Counted from the first letter of the stretch, positions 21,502 to 34,143 are shown. The stretch: DNA of 64,000 nt from Otatea glauca (GCA_036346275.1 CM070723.1:4836001-4900000); one strand, 5' to 3'. Numbers and translations: made by a program. Notes: generated from the letters alone by a model not told the origin.

Positions 21502-22628
21502 TATATGTAGTCGCTGCGAAGCCCTGGGGCGCCGTGCCATCCCGCCTCGTGGGGTCGTGGCTGCCGCGCTCACGCGAGCGAACGCCGGACGGCCTCGCCC
21601 ACTAACCGCCACACCAACGCCGTGACCATTCCAATCCACGGCCGTGCGTCCGCATCCACGGCCCGTCCCGGCGTCCCTCGTGAGGCGACACCGTCGTAGC
21701 GATCCACCACACGGCGCCACCCAACGTGCAACAGTCACCGTCCGCGCCACCCCGCGCGCCCAAAGATTTAACAGGCACCGATCATCACCTATGAGGCTCA
21801 CCACACGTCCGTGCACGACCCACCACACGTAGCACCGCGTGCGGCGCGCCCGTGGATGCAGCTCGCGACGGGTACGCCGAGCCGGCCGGCTGGCCACCAT
21901 ACCGCTGACGCCTCATCATCGCGGTGGACGAGAGCGACGCACGTGCCTTCTGACCAGTGGCGAACGTGTTTCCGCGCGAACGGAACGCAGCCCGCGCGCC
22001 TGGCCCTGGCTGTCGACATCCAAGAGGTAAGTCGGTGATTGGCCCCGCCGGTGGGGAAGAGAGGCAGAGAGACTCGGTTACTCAGGCCATAGTTATCGGA
22101 TTCGATATAAACTCTTGGGAATGGCGAAATGGATTTATCAAATCCGGGATTTATATTCGCGGTAGAAATTAGAAAAAAATGTGAACAACTACGAACGCCG
22201 CAACTCAGACAAAACATGTTCATGTTATCTACGACTCGGACGCTTTTGAGGCGGTGCAAGGCCGGCCGATGGATCAGGCAGTGCAGCCATTTCAACTTTC
22301 AAGTCCGTCACGGGCTTGATAGGCAAATGCGAAAGGTGAAATCAGCAAGAGCAAATCGAAACCTCAGGTCTCACAACTCACAATAACGAATGAATCACAA
22401 GAATCTCGTATCCTCATCATTACTGCATATACACAACCAGAAAGCCGCGCGGCAGCAAACATCAAAGAGCCAATGACCGATGCAGAAAGAATAGATCAAT
22501 GGGGAAGGAAACGACGACCGGAGACAATATACAGGCACAAAAGAATCGTTACAACGTGTATTATGGCTTCACCAACAGCTGGTTTTGCAAACGAGAACCG
22601 CACCGCACGAGAGTCCCATTCACAGTGC
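21502..22628. other. Intergenic DNA and SNARE-gene 3' side
   Basis: 21500-22060 is GC-rich without a recognisable product. The 3' untranslated region of the minus-strand SNARE gene probably occupies much of 22380-22628. Confidence 0.4.
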
Positions 22629-25600
22629 TCAAATCCTTCCGAAAGCTTCTATGGACAACAGTTTCCTACTCTGAGCAGGAGGTGCTAGTCCTGGGATATC
22701 TCTGATGTTTTTGTTATGTGGATTGACAATCTGGGAAAAGGAGGCAATTGGTTATTCGTTGTAAAGTGTAGTAAAAATGGTGGATGATGTAAATATCAAT
22801 AAAGAGCTAAACCAATAATGGTTTGTAAGGAAGTAAGAGCGCCAAGTTTCAAAATAAAAAGAAATCAGCATGCTTGCATACTGTGGCACCTGACATGTAT
22901 ACAAGGAAGGGCTATTGCATCACTGTTAATCATCACGAGCTTACATCCAATTTGAACCAGCTTTACTTCTTGCTCCTAAAGATTTAATGCCAAGTTTCCC
23001 CACCTCATTTGCCGAAATTGATGTATTCCCACCTTTTCATGCATATTTTATCACCAATATATACTTTTTCAGGAAATTAGCTAGGTGCAGAAGCTGAGTC
23101 GACCATTGGTTGTACACGGATTTCACTCCCCAGTGGGGATTGGCTTTTGGTTGTACATTGTCCCCCGACTAGCCACAGCGCCTAACACAACTTAACCCTA
23201 TATAAGTCCAAATACGAACACAAAATCCGACAGCTACCTTGGCAAAAGCATTAAATAACGTACCTTAACAACAATGGTTGCAATCACACCACAAACTATC
23301 AGAAACAGCAAGCCCATGATGCATTTGTCAGTTGCAACCTGCAGCAACCAATCTTGTAAGTCCAGGTACTGTTGCCTCAAATAGTGCACCCACACAACTG
23401 ACACAAGCGAGTGGAGAGAGAGAGAGAGAACCTGACGACCGATCTCTTTCACCATTTGACTAGCCTTCTTCAGCGAAAAGTGAACAGAGTCTAGCTCATT
23501 GCCAATTCTTTTCATTTGTTCTGTCTGCAAAAATGATGAAGAGAATCTTAGGCAACTAGGAGAAAACACATTTAGACTAGTAAATAAAACTTACAAAGTT
23601 GATCCCGTAAACCACTAAGACTAAGAAATATAGAACCTACTCTGGCTTTACAAACCTATCCAGAACAGGACTTCAATTTGCAAGGATCCATTGGTGGTCA
23701 TTTTGCGGTTTTGTCGAGTAAAATATTAAGCTTAGCCTGCCTCAGAAGTATGGAGAGTGAATGGTACTCCAACATAGGTTCCTTGAATGAAAAGGTACTG
23801 GGGGCATGCTGCTCTTTGGTCTAAAGAATTCTTGTGAACATACATGAAATGGAGAAACATAACACAATAGTTTCTGAGTGATTCAGAGAAGCTGTATAGT
23901 TATAGGAAACCACAGCTGAACTCTTAAGCGTAAAAAAAGTTTAACATACATGTCCCAACAGAGTGTCTATCTCAAATAGACAGCCAAACTTGAACCATTA
24001 TTATGAAGCATAGCAGGATAAATTGGTCACCGATTACAAAATTGAAGCCCTCTGGCTATGGGATGATTGACTGTCTGTGGGTATCAGACTATCTATCAGT
24101 ATCACACATCACCTCTCTCTTTTTTATGGAAGCACAAAAGATTTGTGTGTCTTAATGCAAATTCACAAAAATCTTTCATGTGTTCCCTAAAAAATGAAAA
24201 TGAATCAAAGTTTAGTGTTCAGTAAGTCCAAGTAGGGGCTAACAGAAAGCTTCAAGACAAAGGTTAGGCCGTAGACAAACAGGTTATTAGTTTTTTGGAT
24301 GATACACTGTCCGTGGGTATCAAACTATCTATCAGTATCACACATCACCTCTCTTTTTTTACGGAACATGCAAAAGATTTGTGTGTCCAGACACAAAAAT
24401 CTTTTGTGTGTCCCTAAAAAAAGGAATGAAAGTTTTGTGTTCAGTAAATCCAAGTAGGGGTTAACAGAAAGCTTCAAGAGAAAGGTTAGCCAGTAAACAA
24501 ACAGGTTATTAGTATTTTTTCACACATGACTGAACGAAATAGCACCATCAGAAAACTTACTTGCTGTGTTAGAGTTGCAGCAGTTTGAGCTCCAACTTCA
24601 ACAGTTTGTGCAACAACCTACAAGGAAGGATTCCTGTAAAATTCGTTATGAAATAGTGCTGAAAAAATAGTGTGAGTCAGCACTCGGCAGCACACCATTT
24701 TAGAACGCTCAATAGCTTGGTCTGTTTGGTCCATTTGTTTCCTTCCAGCACTAATGAGTTGTTGATTTGACATTTCTGAAGAATTTCCCAAGTACTTCGA
24801 TGAGAATATTTATATTTCAGTAGCAGATTATTAATATTACAATGATGATTAATTTCACCTGATGCCACTTGAACGTTGTCCTCAGCCACCTGATCATTAC
24901 CAGTATCGAATAGTTCAATCCTCTTATTACCAAGGCTACTTTGGTACCTGCAACATCATGAAAGTCGCAGAGCATTTCAATTAGCATTAAGCGAATTACA
25001 ATGGAGCGGAAAACATTGCAGAAGATGTAAATACGCAAATGAGGCATCAAGTTTAGCATTAGAGAAATCACATCTTTCATCTCTGAAGACATCATAACAA
25101 AAAAAAAGAGAGCATCTACTTACGTTTTCCTCAAGGTGACATAGGAATTCAACTCTTTGATCTGTCATAACACATAAGAAACAAATTATACTTGTGCCAA
25201 AAATTACATATAGCAAAGACACTAGGGAAACGAACTACCAACCATGAACTGCTTCTTGTCATTTAGCTGCTTATTGACCTCGGCAGGGTTCTTTTTCTCC
25301 TCATCCTTGAGGATACCATCAAATTTTTTGATTAAGCTTCAAAAAAACAACAGCATGTTTACATAAATTTAAGACATCGTATAAGAACTCGGTGCTATAT
25401 TCTCCAGGTAATGGGGTTTGAAAAATTCATCGTGTCAGATGCAAAAGATCTGAATTTGCCAATACAAGTTAGGAATATCAACGGCGCATAGATGGAAAAG
25501 CTAAACCATTAGTCACGCATGAGTTTTGCATTACCAGAGCACAAAGCAGTGTTAAGCCAGACCTACCGCTTACACTCCCTCATCTTCCCAGTGAGATCTT

Positions 25601-25959
25601 CCAACTGCTTGGACTGCCTGTTTGAGTCCTTGATCTTGTCCATCTTCTGGAACCCATTTCTGCAGCAAACAACTTGCTATCAGGATGAACCAACAGGGAA
25701 GCAACTAGTAAAAATTTGAGCATGGGTTGGCGGAATCTGATGCCAGGATAAAGTTGCAAAGAAGTTCCTCAGTTACTTTGTTCAACAGTTAACCTTTGGA
25801 GCACAACCACGAACGAAATCGAGACCAAAGGAGAAGAAAACAAGAAGAACAATGCAACAACCAACGGAGAGATCTGACTCACTGGAGTGCGCGGAAGATG
25901 TCCTGGATCTCGCCGTCGACCTGCTCGAGCTCGGGGCTCATGGGCACGTCACTCGCCAT
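22629..25959 (-). CDS. NPSN: Novel plant SNARE (NPSN-type Qb-SNARE)
   Basis: This is a membrane-anchored Qb-SNARE of the plant-specific NPSN group, which takes part in vesicle fusion at the plasma membrane and cell plate. Ten exons on the minus strand: 25883-25959, 25567-25659, 25243-25336, 25124-25161, 24859-24947, 24696-24775, 24561-24617, 23432-23524, 23264-23338, 22629-22730. All borders are GT-AG and frames join, giving 265 residues. It begins MASDVPMSPELEQ. Residues about 1-110 form the N-terminal helical region (NGFQKMDKIKD, GKMRECKRLIKKFD). About 140-207 is the SNARE helix (QTDQAIERSKM, VEVGAQTAATLTQQ, FSLKKASQMVKEIGRQ). About 214-235 is the membrane anchor (GLLFLIVCGVIATIVV). The tail has the family motif DIRDIPGLAPPA in slightly changed form (NIRDIPGLAPPA). 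It appears complete. The length and overall pattern resemble NPSN13 of Arabidopsis most. Confidence 0.95.
24061..24515. repeat. Intronic tandem duplication of about 235 bp
   Basis: 24061-24295 and 24297-24515 are two diverged direct copies inside intron 7 of the SNARE gene, sharing tatctatcagtatcacacat, aagatttgtgtgtc and aacagaaagcttcaag. The splice sites are not involved. Confidence 0.75.
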
Positions 25960-27598
25960 GGCTCCCTTCCTTCTTGTCCTACTGGATGGATCTCCGCCTC
26001 CGCCTCGCGTGATCCGCCCAGTTGCAGGAGAAGTGCCGCCTCGTTGTCCTCTCGGCTTGCTCACCCGGCCATTGCGATGGAGGCGAGGAGGGCGGCGGTT
26101 GGAGTTAGGAGGAGGAGGAGACGATCGTTGGTGTGGGCCGCGCCCGTTGGATGGTGCTGTGATCCGAGGCAGATTAGCTGTGAGCTCTTGAGATGTAGGA
26201 GTACTACTACTAATTTTGATTGAGATCTGGCGCACGCAAGAATTAAGAGAGTAGATATAATTATTGGAGTTTCAACCTTTCAGATGAGGTACAGGGTTAC
26301 CGGAAAATGTCAGTACAGGCCTACAGGGCATAAGAATCAGATAATTTTTCTCGATTTCTACGGAAATTAATCTGTTTCATATAGAATTCTTACGATATCT
26401 TTACGAAATTCCTGCGTTTCATACTTGCCTATGGTGTTTTGAGATACCGCTACTAATGTTGCTAACTTAATGCATGCTTGGAACACCGAAATGTTTGTAG
26501 ATTTGTTTCCTATAGAATAGTTTAATTTCTGAAGAACACCGCAGGTGATTTCTGTAAGAACATTGAAGAATCCTACATTCCGAACGTGATTTACGTATTG
26601 ATAAGCACATCACGGACAATTTTTCCATTACCACTGGTAGTCTACTAGGTTCAGTGGGAGTGATGGGACGAAATTCATTCGTACCTAGAAAGTGGTATTT
26701 TGCCATTAGTTCGTTTCATGTACATACACGACAACACCGAAGGTGCGTGTTAGTTCTATTCGTGATATTTACATGTGATGATAAATTTGATAATAATATT
26801 GATGATGGAAAATAATATTTGTGTTGGAACAATTTATTATGGAAGGAAGAACAAGGTGTTGTGTTTGGTTGGTTTTTTATTTGTAACAGGAGTTGCAGCG
26901 CAGACAATAGGAGGTGCATCGTATGCATGCGAGATACACGTTGCAGTGCAGGCATGTAAGAAGGATACACACTGCAGGTTGAAGAGAATCTACGCACCGT
27001 GTAGGTGGCGCGTAACCTGAGAACATCACTCAAGGTCGCAGGTGCAGGAGTAGCATAGGAGGTCACAGAGGTGCAGGCGCAGCACGTGAGGACATATGTG
27101 CAGCAAGAGGAGACGCGTAAAGATCTATACAGATGGATAACGCAGTGTAGCGGCCAGCGGACCTTGCAGGCGAGTGAGTCACGCGAGAGTGGTAGGTGGG
27201 CTATACGTGTGCATGTGTGAGTTTTGGGTATATGTATGTATTAGATCATGTGTAATTGGATCGAGTAGATATGTAATGTATACATGTATTTAATTAGGAT
27301 AAGAAGTTAGAATTAAGAGGAGAATAAATACGATGAGGAACCTCTGGCTTCGTGTGCACCCCAAAAGGAAGAAAAGAAAAGCTGTAGCAGTTCATGCGAG
27401 GCGGCGCAAGAAAAGAGAAAGGAGCAGTGCTCTCGGCGGCTGTCCAGCGCAACGCAAGAAGAAAATCAGAAGACGCGCAGCAGGTACGTGACATGAAATT
27501 AAATGTGAGTATGCACTCGCAGTGCTGGCTGGGGAGGCTCGGGACGTGGCGTGCGGCCAGCAGGAACGTGCAAGTGAGCTCCAAGCGGAAGTACAGAG
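25960..27598. other. SNARE-gene 5' region and intergenic DNA
   Basis: 25960 to about 26230 is GC-rich and should hold the 5' leader and core promoter of the minus-strand SNARE gene. The rest, to 27598, shows no convincing gene or element. Confidence 0.4.
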
Positions 27599-27948
27599 CA
27601 GGGTTAACAAAACCAAATTTCGAAATTCGCGATACGAAAACCGCAAAAACCGCTCGGAAAACCGCTCAAAAACCGTCAAAAATCGAAGAGTTAGTAAATC
27701 AAATTTTTCTGAAAAAATCCAAAAAAAATAGAAAAACCGCTCGATTTTTTCGAAAAACCGCTGCCAACCGGATGTTCGTCGCAAAACGGTTTTTGTGAGC
27801 GGTTTTTGACGAAAAATCGAGCGCATAAATTTTTTCAAAATTTTTAAATTTTTTTAAAAATTACGAATGGACCGATTTATCAACGGTTTTGATTTGAACC
27901 ACAGATGCGCTCAAAACCATGAGTTTTAAATCGGTTTTGTGAACCACA
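27599..27948 (+). mobile_element. hAT-like MITE, copy 2
   Basis: It starts CAGGGTTAACAAAACC and ends ggttttgtgaaccaca. The flanking 8-mers are gtacagag (27591-27598) and gtgcagag (27949-27956), one mismatch. Long stretches match copy 1, including gcaaaacggtttttgtgagc. Confidence 0.8.
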
Positions 27949-28344
27949 GTGCAGAGAGAGAACGGAGAGAAGCTAGCAGCAGCAATCAGGCTCGAAAATC
28001 GTTGAAAAATTATGATTTTCTTAAAATTCATTTGAAAATTGTTTTTAGAAACATTCATCAGTGAGTATAGATTCTGATCTATTAATTCAAGCTTTCGTAC
28101 AATTGTTTTCTAGTATACATGTTTAATCTAGTTTTTTTCTATGATCTTAGATTAATTATTCTAGATTGATTTTATTCAATTTGAACATTATTTTACTAAT
28201 TTCCAGAATTAATAAAAACATAAAAAATTAGTTTTAGGTGTTAGTTTGCACCAGTTCACTCTCCTCTTGGTACTCCTCGATCCTTCAGAAGGGTAGCAAC
28301 AGCATTCATGTACTATGGGATCAGTAAACATAAGATGTTGAGAA

Positions 28345-28606
28345 TGTTAAGATATAACTGGATTTTTAGTCCTAATTATTGATATATATCTGGACTCTTG
28401 GTTCTAGTTATTTTGATATAGCTGAACTCTTGATTTTGGTAGACAAATTCTAAAACTACCCTTGAAAGATTATACGTATAAATATAACACCTTTTGTACG
28501 AGAGAAGATCTACATACAAGAGAAACGATCTACAAGCAATAAAGAGTTGAAAAGAGTTATTCTCAGTTTCTCACTACATCATTTGTTTATCTAATACGTT
28601 TATTCA
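28345..28606 (+). mobile_element. Candidate Copia-type LTR
   Basis: The segment starts TGTTAAGATATAAC, has a TATA-like tataaatata at about 28470, ends in ca at 28606 and is followed at once by tggttggtaccgag, which resembles a degraded initiator-tRNA primer site. No partner LTR or internal gene was found, so it is a remnant at best. 27949-28344 holds nothing that I recognise. Confidence 0.4.
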
Positions 28607-29153
28607 TGGTTGGTACCGAGATTAATCAATAGCAATCGTTCGTCGTTTTACAACAGGGAACACACGGATCAAGGTTGGTGGTTTCGTTGGCAGAAAGCAA
28701 CTGCTAGGTGGCATGCGTTGTCATGGTCCCTCCCTCCACCCACGGCCGCGGAGCGACGAGCACACGAGCCCGGAAAAAACACGTCTTTTGATCGAACTGC
28801 TCCGGCCCAAATTCCAAACCGATCAGTTTGAGAGGCTCGTGCCTTTTCAACTATGGACACTGCCCAGATTGTTGCCACCAGTCCATTGTTTTTTTTTTTG
28901 AAAAAAAAAATTGGTTTAGGCCACCGATTGAATTGCACTTTTGTTTTGTGCCACTGTTTTTTTTTTTTGTCTAATTCGGTCTGTGCCATCCAAACGCAAA
29001 ATTTATTCGGAAAATGTCACTGCCGTTAACATCCGTTAGAATTTATATAACTCTCCGTCTCTATTGAGTCCTAAACACGTCAACCTTTTTCGAATTCCCC
29101 GTAATGCCCTCGAGTAAAGATGCCAGGAGGAGAACATCACCTCTCTCACCTAT
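28607..29153. other. No gene seen
   Basis: Mixed-composition DNA with poly-A and poly-T runs near 28890-28970. Short open frames overlap on both strands without any recognisable domain. Confidence 0.4.
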
Positions 29154-29161
29154 GTCCCTTC

Positions 29162-30570
29162 CATGGATTCAAATCCCGTTTTCGCTCTAAATTTCGTCAG
29201 CGGTCGGAGAATGAAATCTTGGCGAAATCTCGCCATTTGAAACAAATTCCGACCGAAATGCAAAATCAGAATTTGAATTCCGAATTTTGAAAACAAAGTC
29301 TCGCTGGTTTTTGCCGAGATCTCGACAAAATTGAACGGCGCTAAATCCAGTCGAAATGAAGTCAAATTTTTTTTGAAGCTTCCTAACACATCAATGATGT
29401 TCCTATAAAAATTTTAGATGATTATCAAATTTGGGGAATTTTAAAAATTCAAAACATTGCTACTGTCCTGATAAAACACTGACCGGCAAGTTTGAACCGA
29501 ATGAAAAATGAAACAAACCACGTTATAAAATTTTGAATTTTTTTTCAAGGTTATGATGCATCACTAATGTTACCATAAAATTTTTAGATGATGATCAAAC
29601 TTCATGAATTTTTAAAAATTCGGACAATGCTACTGACGTGATAAAAACTTTACTCGCAAAGTTTAACCAAATGAAAAATGGTACAAACCACGTTAGAAAA
29701 TTTTGAAATTTTTGTGGATATTCCGGATGTATCACCAATGTTTATATAAATTTTTCATCTGATGATCAAACTTCAAGAAGTTTCAAAAATTCTAACAGTG
29801 CTACGTCCTCATAAAAGCCTAATGATCAATACATAAATTGCTTTAGCAATCAAAATTATTTAAATTTTTGAAAATTTTGAATAAGGTTTATAAGGAAATT
29901 TTTAAGATCTCATAAAAATTTTGAATCATGATCACACTCCAATGAATTTATAAAATTCTTACAAGTGCATTGTACCATATATGTTCTTTCTGTTTTTGAT
30001 TCTTGAAATATAACAAATGAAGTTCAATGCATACATAGATTTGATTGAGCAAACAAAAGAAGTTTAAAAATTTTATATAATGGTACTGATTCAATTCTTA
30101 AGATCTCATAAAAATTTTGGATCATGATCACACTCGACAAAATTTATAAAATTCTGACAAGGTTACTGTCCCAATTATGTTCATTCTGTTTTTTATTTTT
30201 TAAAGATAACAAATGAAGTTAAATTTTTTTTGTATGATCCTACACTTATTAGTATGGTACCATAAATTTTTCACATCATGATAAAGCGTGTACAACTTTA
30301 TAAAAATCCGACAGTATTTCTGCAGTTTTTAAAAAATGTCTCAAAATTTTGGTTTTTCAACTAATTTTCATAGGAGATGACTTTCTTAAGGGTTATTGGA
30401 CCAAATCCGGTCAAAAAAAGTCAAAAACCGGTAAAAAATGGCGAGATCTCAGCGAGATTTCCGAGATTACTGTAGCAATTTAATTTTTTTTTACTTCGAC
30501 CGGCATTTCAAAACTCGTCCACGTCCAGAAAGCGAGATCTTGCGAAATTTTGGCGAGATTTGGATCCTTG
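29162..30570. mobile_element. 1.4-kb non-autonomous hAT-like element with internal satellite
   Basis: The termini are catggattcaaatc (left) and gatttggatccttg (right), inverted repeats with 12 of 14 matches. Both sides carry the same 8-mer gtcccttc (29154-29161 and 30571-30578), a perfect target duplication of hAT length. Just inside the ends are inverted gcgagatctc/cgaaatctcg motifs. The centre (about 29360-30310) consists of about six diverged units of about 170-180 bp, each with an ataaaatttt block, then gatgatcaaact or gatcatgatcacact, then aaaattc. There is no coding capacity. Confidence 0.75.
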
Positions 30571-31084
30571 GTCCCTTCACACTCTCTTATCAGGTACTAG
30601 GATAGTTAGTGCCTAATGGATCACGTGTTAAAGGATGTTTTCAATTGTAATCTTGGTTGTGGCTGGAAGATGGACATGAGTGTATGTGTGGGTGAAGGCT
30701 CTATATAAGCCTTGCCTTGTACCAGAAGTGGAGAATCGAATAGAAATTGGCATTTGCCTTCTTCCTTCCTCTCCAGTCTTGATCCTCATCCCCTTTTGTT
30801 CTTTCCAAATCGATCTGATTTCTTGTTGTTCTATTCCAAACTCTATGCTATCCCCAGTCTAAACTCTATTTCTTCCTCTCCCAACTACCAAATATTGATC
30901 AGGTTCGTGACAATATGGTATCAGTGCCATCGATTCGTGGGATTTCGAGCAACAGGTTGGTGTGGGCGACTCATGGTGGTAGTTGCTGTGATCGGCGTCC
31001 GGATTCGTTCGGTGGTGGCGTCCATGGAGGAGGCACCGCCACCTATTCGACAAAACGCCAAGCCACCGAGAGGCATCCACCAGA

Positions 31085-31369
31085 GGTGTTATTCGCATCA
31101 CTGTGAGCCATGTGCTCTACCCGATGACCAAAGAGGTGCTGCACCAGGTCTTCGATGCTTATGGGGCAGAGCAGGTTGTGGTGTTCGAGAAGGCCGACCA
31201 TGTCAAGGCACTTGTTCGGTTTCGATCGGACCACGACGCAGAGCGAGCTCGAAATACCACCCATGGGCACTACATCTACGATGGCTGCTGCTGGCTGGAC
31301 GTCCAGCGCATGCAGTTGATCTCAAGTGACAGCACCGCGACAATGCCCGCCACGTGTTCGACGCTATGA
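31085..31369 (+). CDS. PTB-like RNA-recognition-motif fragment inside the retrotransposon
   Basis: In one open frame the sequence reads VIRITVSHVLYPMTKEV, LHQVFDAYGAEQVVVFEK, ALVRFRSDHDAERARN, then HYIYDGCCWLDVQ and a stop. This order of hydrophobic strands, the LYPxTxxVLHQVF stretch and the IYDGCCxLDxQ end resemble the second RNA recognition motif of polypyrimidine-tract-binding proteins. No methionine start is near; upstream the frame opens from the 5' leader. It could be a host exon captured by the element or a conserved domain of its gag-like protein. The frame ends at 31369 and the remaining interior is not in one frame. Confidence 0.5.
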   Translation, partial: GVIRITVSHVLYPMTKEVLHQVFDAYGAEQVVVFEKADHVKALVRFRSDHDAERARNTTHGHYIYDGCCWLDVQRMQLISSDSTATMPATCSTL

Positions 31370-33015
31370 CCGAGCCATGACACCGACGTGCCGATGGCCA
31401 CGAATACCCCAGCGGTGGGATCACTCACGGCCTTGACCACCTCAACGGCCGCGACAACGAATTCCCTTTCCATTAGAGCTTAGGAAGCCCTGCGTAACGA
31501 ACTCAAGGAGCCAACTCTCAAAGCGACATTGGAGGAGCTGAAGGAGACATTCCAGGAGTTGTGTGAGAAGATACTCGCCATGCTGAACAGCATGATTAAG
31601 GACTACCATGACGCCAACCTCGACACCACCTCCAATGTCGTTGAGCTTGCTAGCCACTCCATGGTTTCCTTGCCAACATCGCCTGCCACAGTCAAGCTAA
31701 GTGACATCATCTCCTCCAGCCTCGCGCCACCGATCACCACCGATTAGGTGCATGACCACCCAGAGGAGTCCACTGAGCACAAGCTGTTCGGGGAGATGCC
31801 CCAGCACACCGAGGTCAACTCTGATGTGTGGCCATGGTTGAGTGCCGGGCCTACGTTGGTCTACACGTTGACTAGGTCTAGTCTGGACCCTACAACAATT
31901 CTACCCACTATGGTGCTGGACGCCGGTGGCGACATCGCCAAAACCCTTAGCGTCCTCGTCGTCAACCCCTGCGTCATCCATGATGACTACCTCATCGTCA
32001 ACACCAAAACCATTGGCTCACTCGTCCTTAACTCTAGAGACCCCGGGTAGGTCACCTCTTCACCAACACCATCCATAATGACATCAAGTTGGCCATATGT
32101 TGCATCAAAGAGTTGGGACTTGATTGATGGAAGTACATAAAGGGCAAGCATGCAATGACTTTTCTGCCACCTTGGTCGCTACCGTATACAGGTGCAATTG
32201 TGTTCTTGTTGGGTGTGAATTCAGGGGTGAAGCACATTAAGTTCAAACCATACCCAGATCAACTAAAGCACCAAAGCAGGGAAGGTGTGGTGGTGAGACT
32301 TCAACCATGGCTGCCACCCATGCAGGTGAACGTTGCGGGAGACGAAGCTGAGTTACGACCAACATGATGGCCAACATTCATATGTTATTGTGGTGGCGTG
32401 GACCTGAAGCAGCCTTGGCCACCACCTACCCATGGAAGAAGGTTGATTCCGAGAGCGCTATCTTGGTTAGCTAAAAATTAAGCTGAGATGCGGTGCTACA
32501 ACTTTTCTTTGAGCAGTGTGGAGTGGTCAGTGTAATGTGTGCCAATCAATGTTTTCGAGTCATTTTCTTGCATTAATCTATTGCTTCTGGAAGTGGCATT
32601 TCTAAAGGACAATTTAGGCGATCAGCTTGGTCTTGGGATTATGAACAGAATGGTAGTGCAGCTGAAGAGTGATGGTGATAATCTTCATGGTGGTTTCCTC
32701 CTAATTTCACCAATCTGGACATGGGAAGGGCAACTTGATGAGCTCCACGAAGAAATTGCTGCTATGTGGATTTGTCTTGACTGCAGGAAGATTTGAGAAA
32801 ATGTGATGGTTAGGCAGTTCGAGAATATTGGTGTGGTACTTATTCCTTTTGAGATGTTGCATGACTTTGAGTACAACGAGTGCCAAGAGGGCACGGATGG
32901 ATGCTTGCTAACCAAAATGGTTGCATCATTTTGTGGTCTGGTGGACAGGATCAATGAAATTTGGGTTCCAATATATTGTTGGCTAATCACAGTGAATGGA
33001 AGTGGGGGCAACTAA

Positions 33016-33283
33016 GGGTCTTTTTGGGGGGCTTAAAGCTAGTTTTAGCTTCTGAAAAGCTGGTAAGTCCCCCCAAATAGCTCAGCTTTTAGCATAAACT
33101 ATAAACCACATATAACTAGTAAAAGCCAAAAGCTGAAAGCTAGTCGGGACCTGCTTTTGTAGCTTATTGCTGAGAGAAATTAGTTGTTTGTCAAACGGCC
33201 TCTTATAAAAAGCTACGACCGCTTTTCAACTCAAAAGTCAAAAAAAGTTTTTCAGAAAAGATACAGCTCCCCCAAACAAACGC
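33016..33283. mobile_element. Tourist-like MITE
   Basis: The ends gggtctttttggggggc and the reverse complement of the right end, gcgtttgtttgggggag, are imperfect inverted repeats. The target duplication is taa (33013-33015 and 33284-33286), the hallmark of PIF/Harbinger MITEs. It is inserted in the interior of the LTR retrotransposon. Confidence 0.8.
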
Positions 33284-33941
33284 TAAGTGGCATGGTCTAC
33301 TCAGAGGATTCTAATGGAAACATTGGAAAATGTGTTCTAGTTTTACAGCTTCTTCGAGTGCCTTGGGATCCAGGTGGCTTCATAGGCATAGAATCGGCTT
33401 GGAGTTTCAGAGGGCTCAATACATAGTTCACCACAAGACACAAGTATGTTTCTCATATTATCCCAGGTCAACAACAGCAAAGGCGCAGGACATACGTTTA
33501 GCATAGCTACTCTCATCATACACTAAAGTCAACAACTAAATTTGAATTGATGTTGCCATGTGTGCCTGGAAATTACACTAGTGCTCACAAGATCTCTATG
33601 GTCAAGCAGTTGAAGACCCTTAAGGGCAAGGGTCTCAAAAAGGGGACTAATGTCAGGTACTAGGATAGTTAGTGCCTAATGGGTCACGTGTTAAAGGATG
33701 TCGAGTCTTTCAATTGTAATCTTGGTTGTGGCTGGCAGATGGCCTAGTGTGTGTGGGTGAAGGCTCTATATAAGCCTTGCCTTGTACCAAAAGGGAGAAC
33801 CGAATAAAAATTGGCATTTGCCTTCTTCCTTCCTCTTTAGTCTTGATCCTCATCCCCTTCTGCTCTTTCCAAATCGATCCGATTTCTTGCTGTTCTACCC
33901 CAAACTCTATGCTATTCCCAGTCTAAACTCTATTTCTTCCT

Positions 33942-33987
33942 CATACATACATACATACATGTATGTATATGTATATATATGTACATG

Positions 33988-34071
<84 letters not shown>

Positions 34072-34143
34072 GTTATATATATATATATATACATGTTATA
34101 TATATATATATACATGTTATATATATATATATATATATATATA
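33942..34143. repeat. TA microsatellite with ACATGTTA interruptions
   Basis: atacatacatac runs into about 150 bp of (TA)n, broken by recurring acatgtta. The array replaces the end of the retrotransposon's second LTR. Frames reading Tyr-Ile repeats on both strands are artefacts. Confidence 0.95.

Larger units (their letters stand above)
30588..33941 (+). mobile_element. Non-autonomous LTR retrotransposon, 3' end eroded
   Basis: LTR 1 (30588-30912) and LTR 2 (33651 to about 33941) match closely from tcaggtactaggatagttag to ccagtctaaactc, with a TATA box in the shared ctctatataagcc. The left LTR starts ta instead of tg. LTR 1 is followed by the primer site tggtatcagtgcc (30916-30928), and LTR 2 is preceded by the purine run aaaaaggggactaa. 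The last part of LTR 2 is replaced by a TA microsatellite. The interior has short frames (31529-31747, 31748-32050, 32155-32367, 32539-32796, 32803-33015) that I do not recognise, and no reverse transcriptase or integrase. It therefore depends on another element, or it has lost its pol gene. Confidence 0.85.

Noticed and set aside
21445..22295. Overlapping minus-strand open frames of about 150 codons
   Set aside because: They overlap a hAT-like MITE end and a GC-rich stretch and show no recognisable protein.
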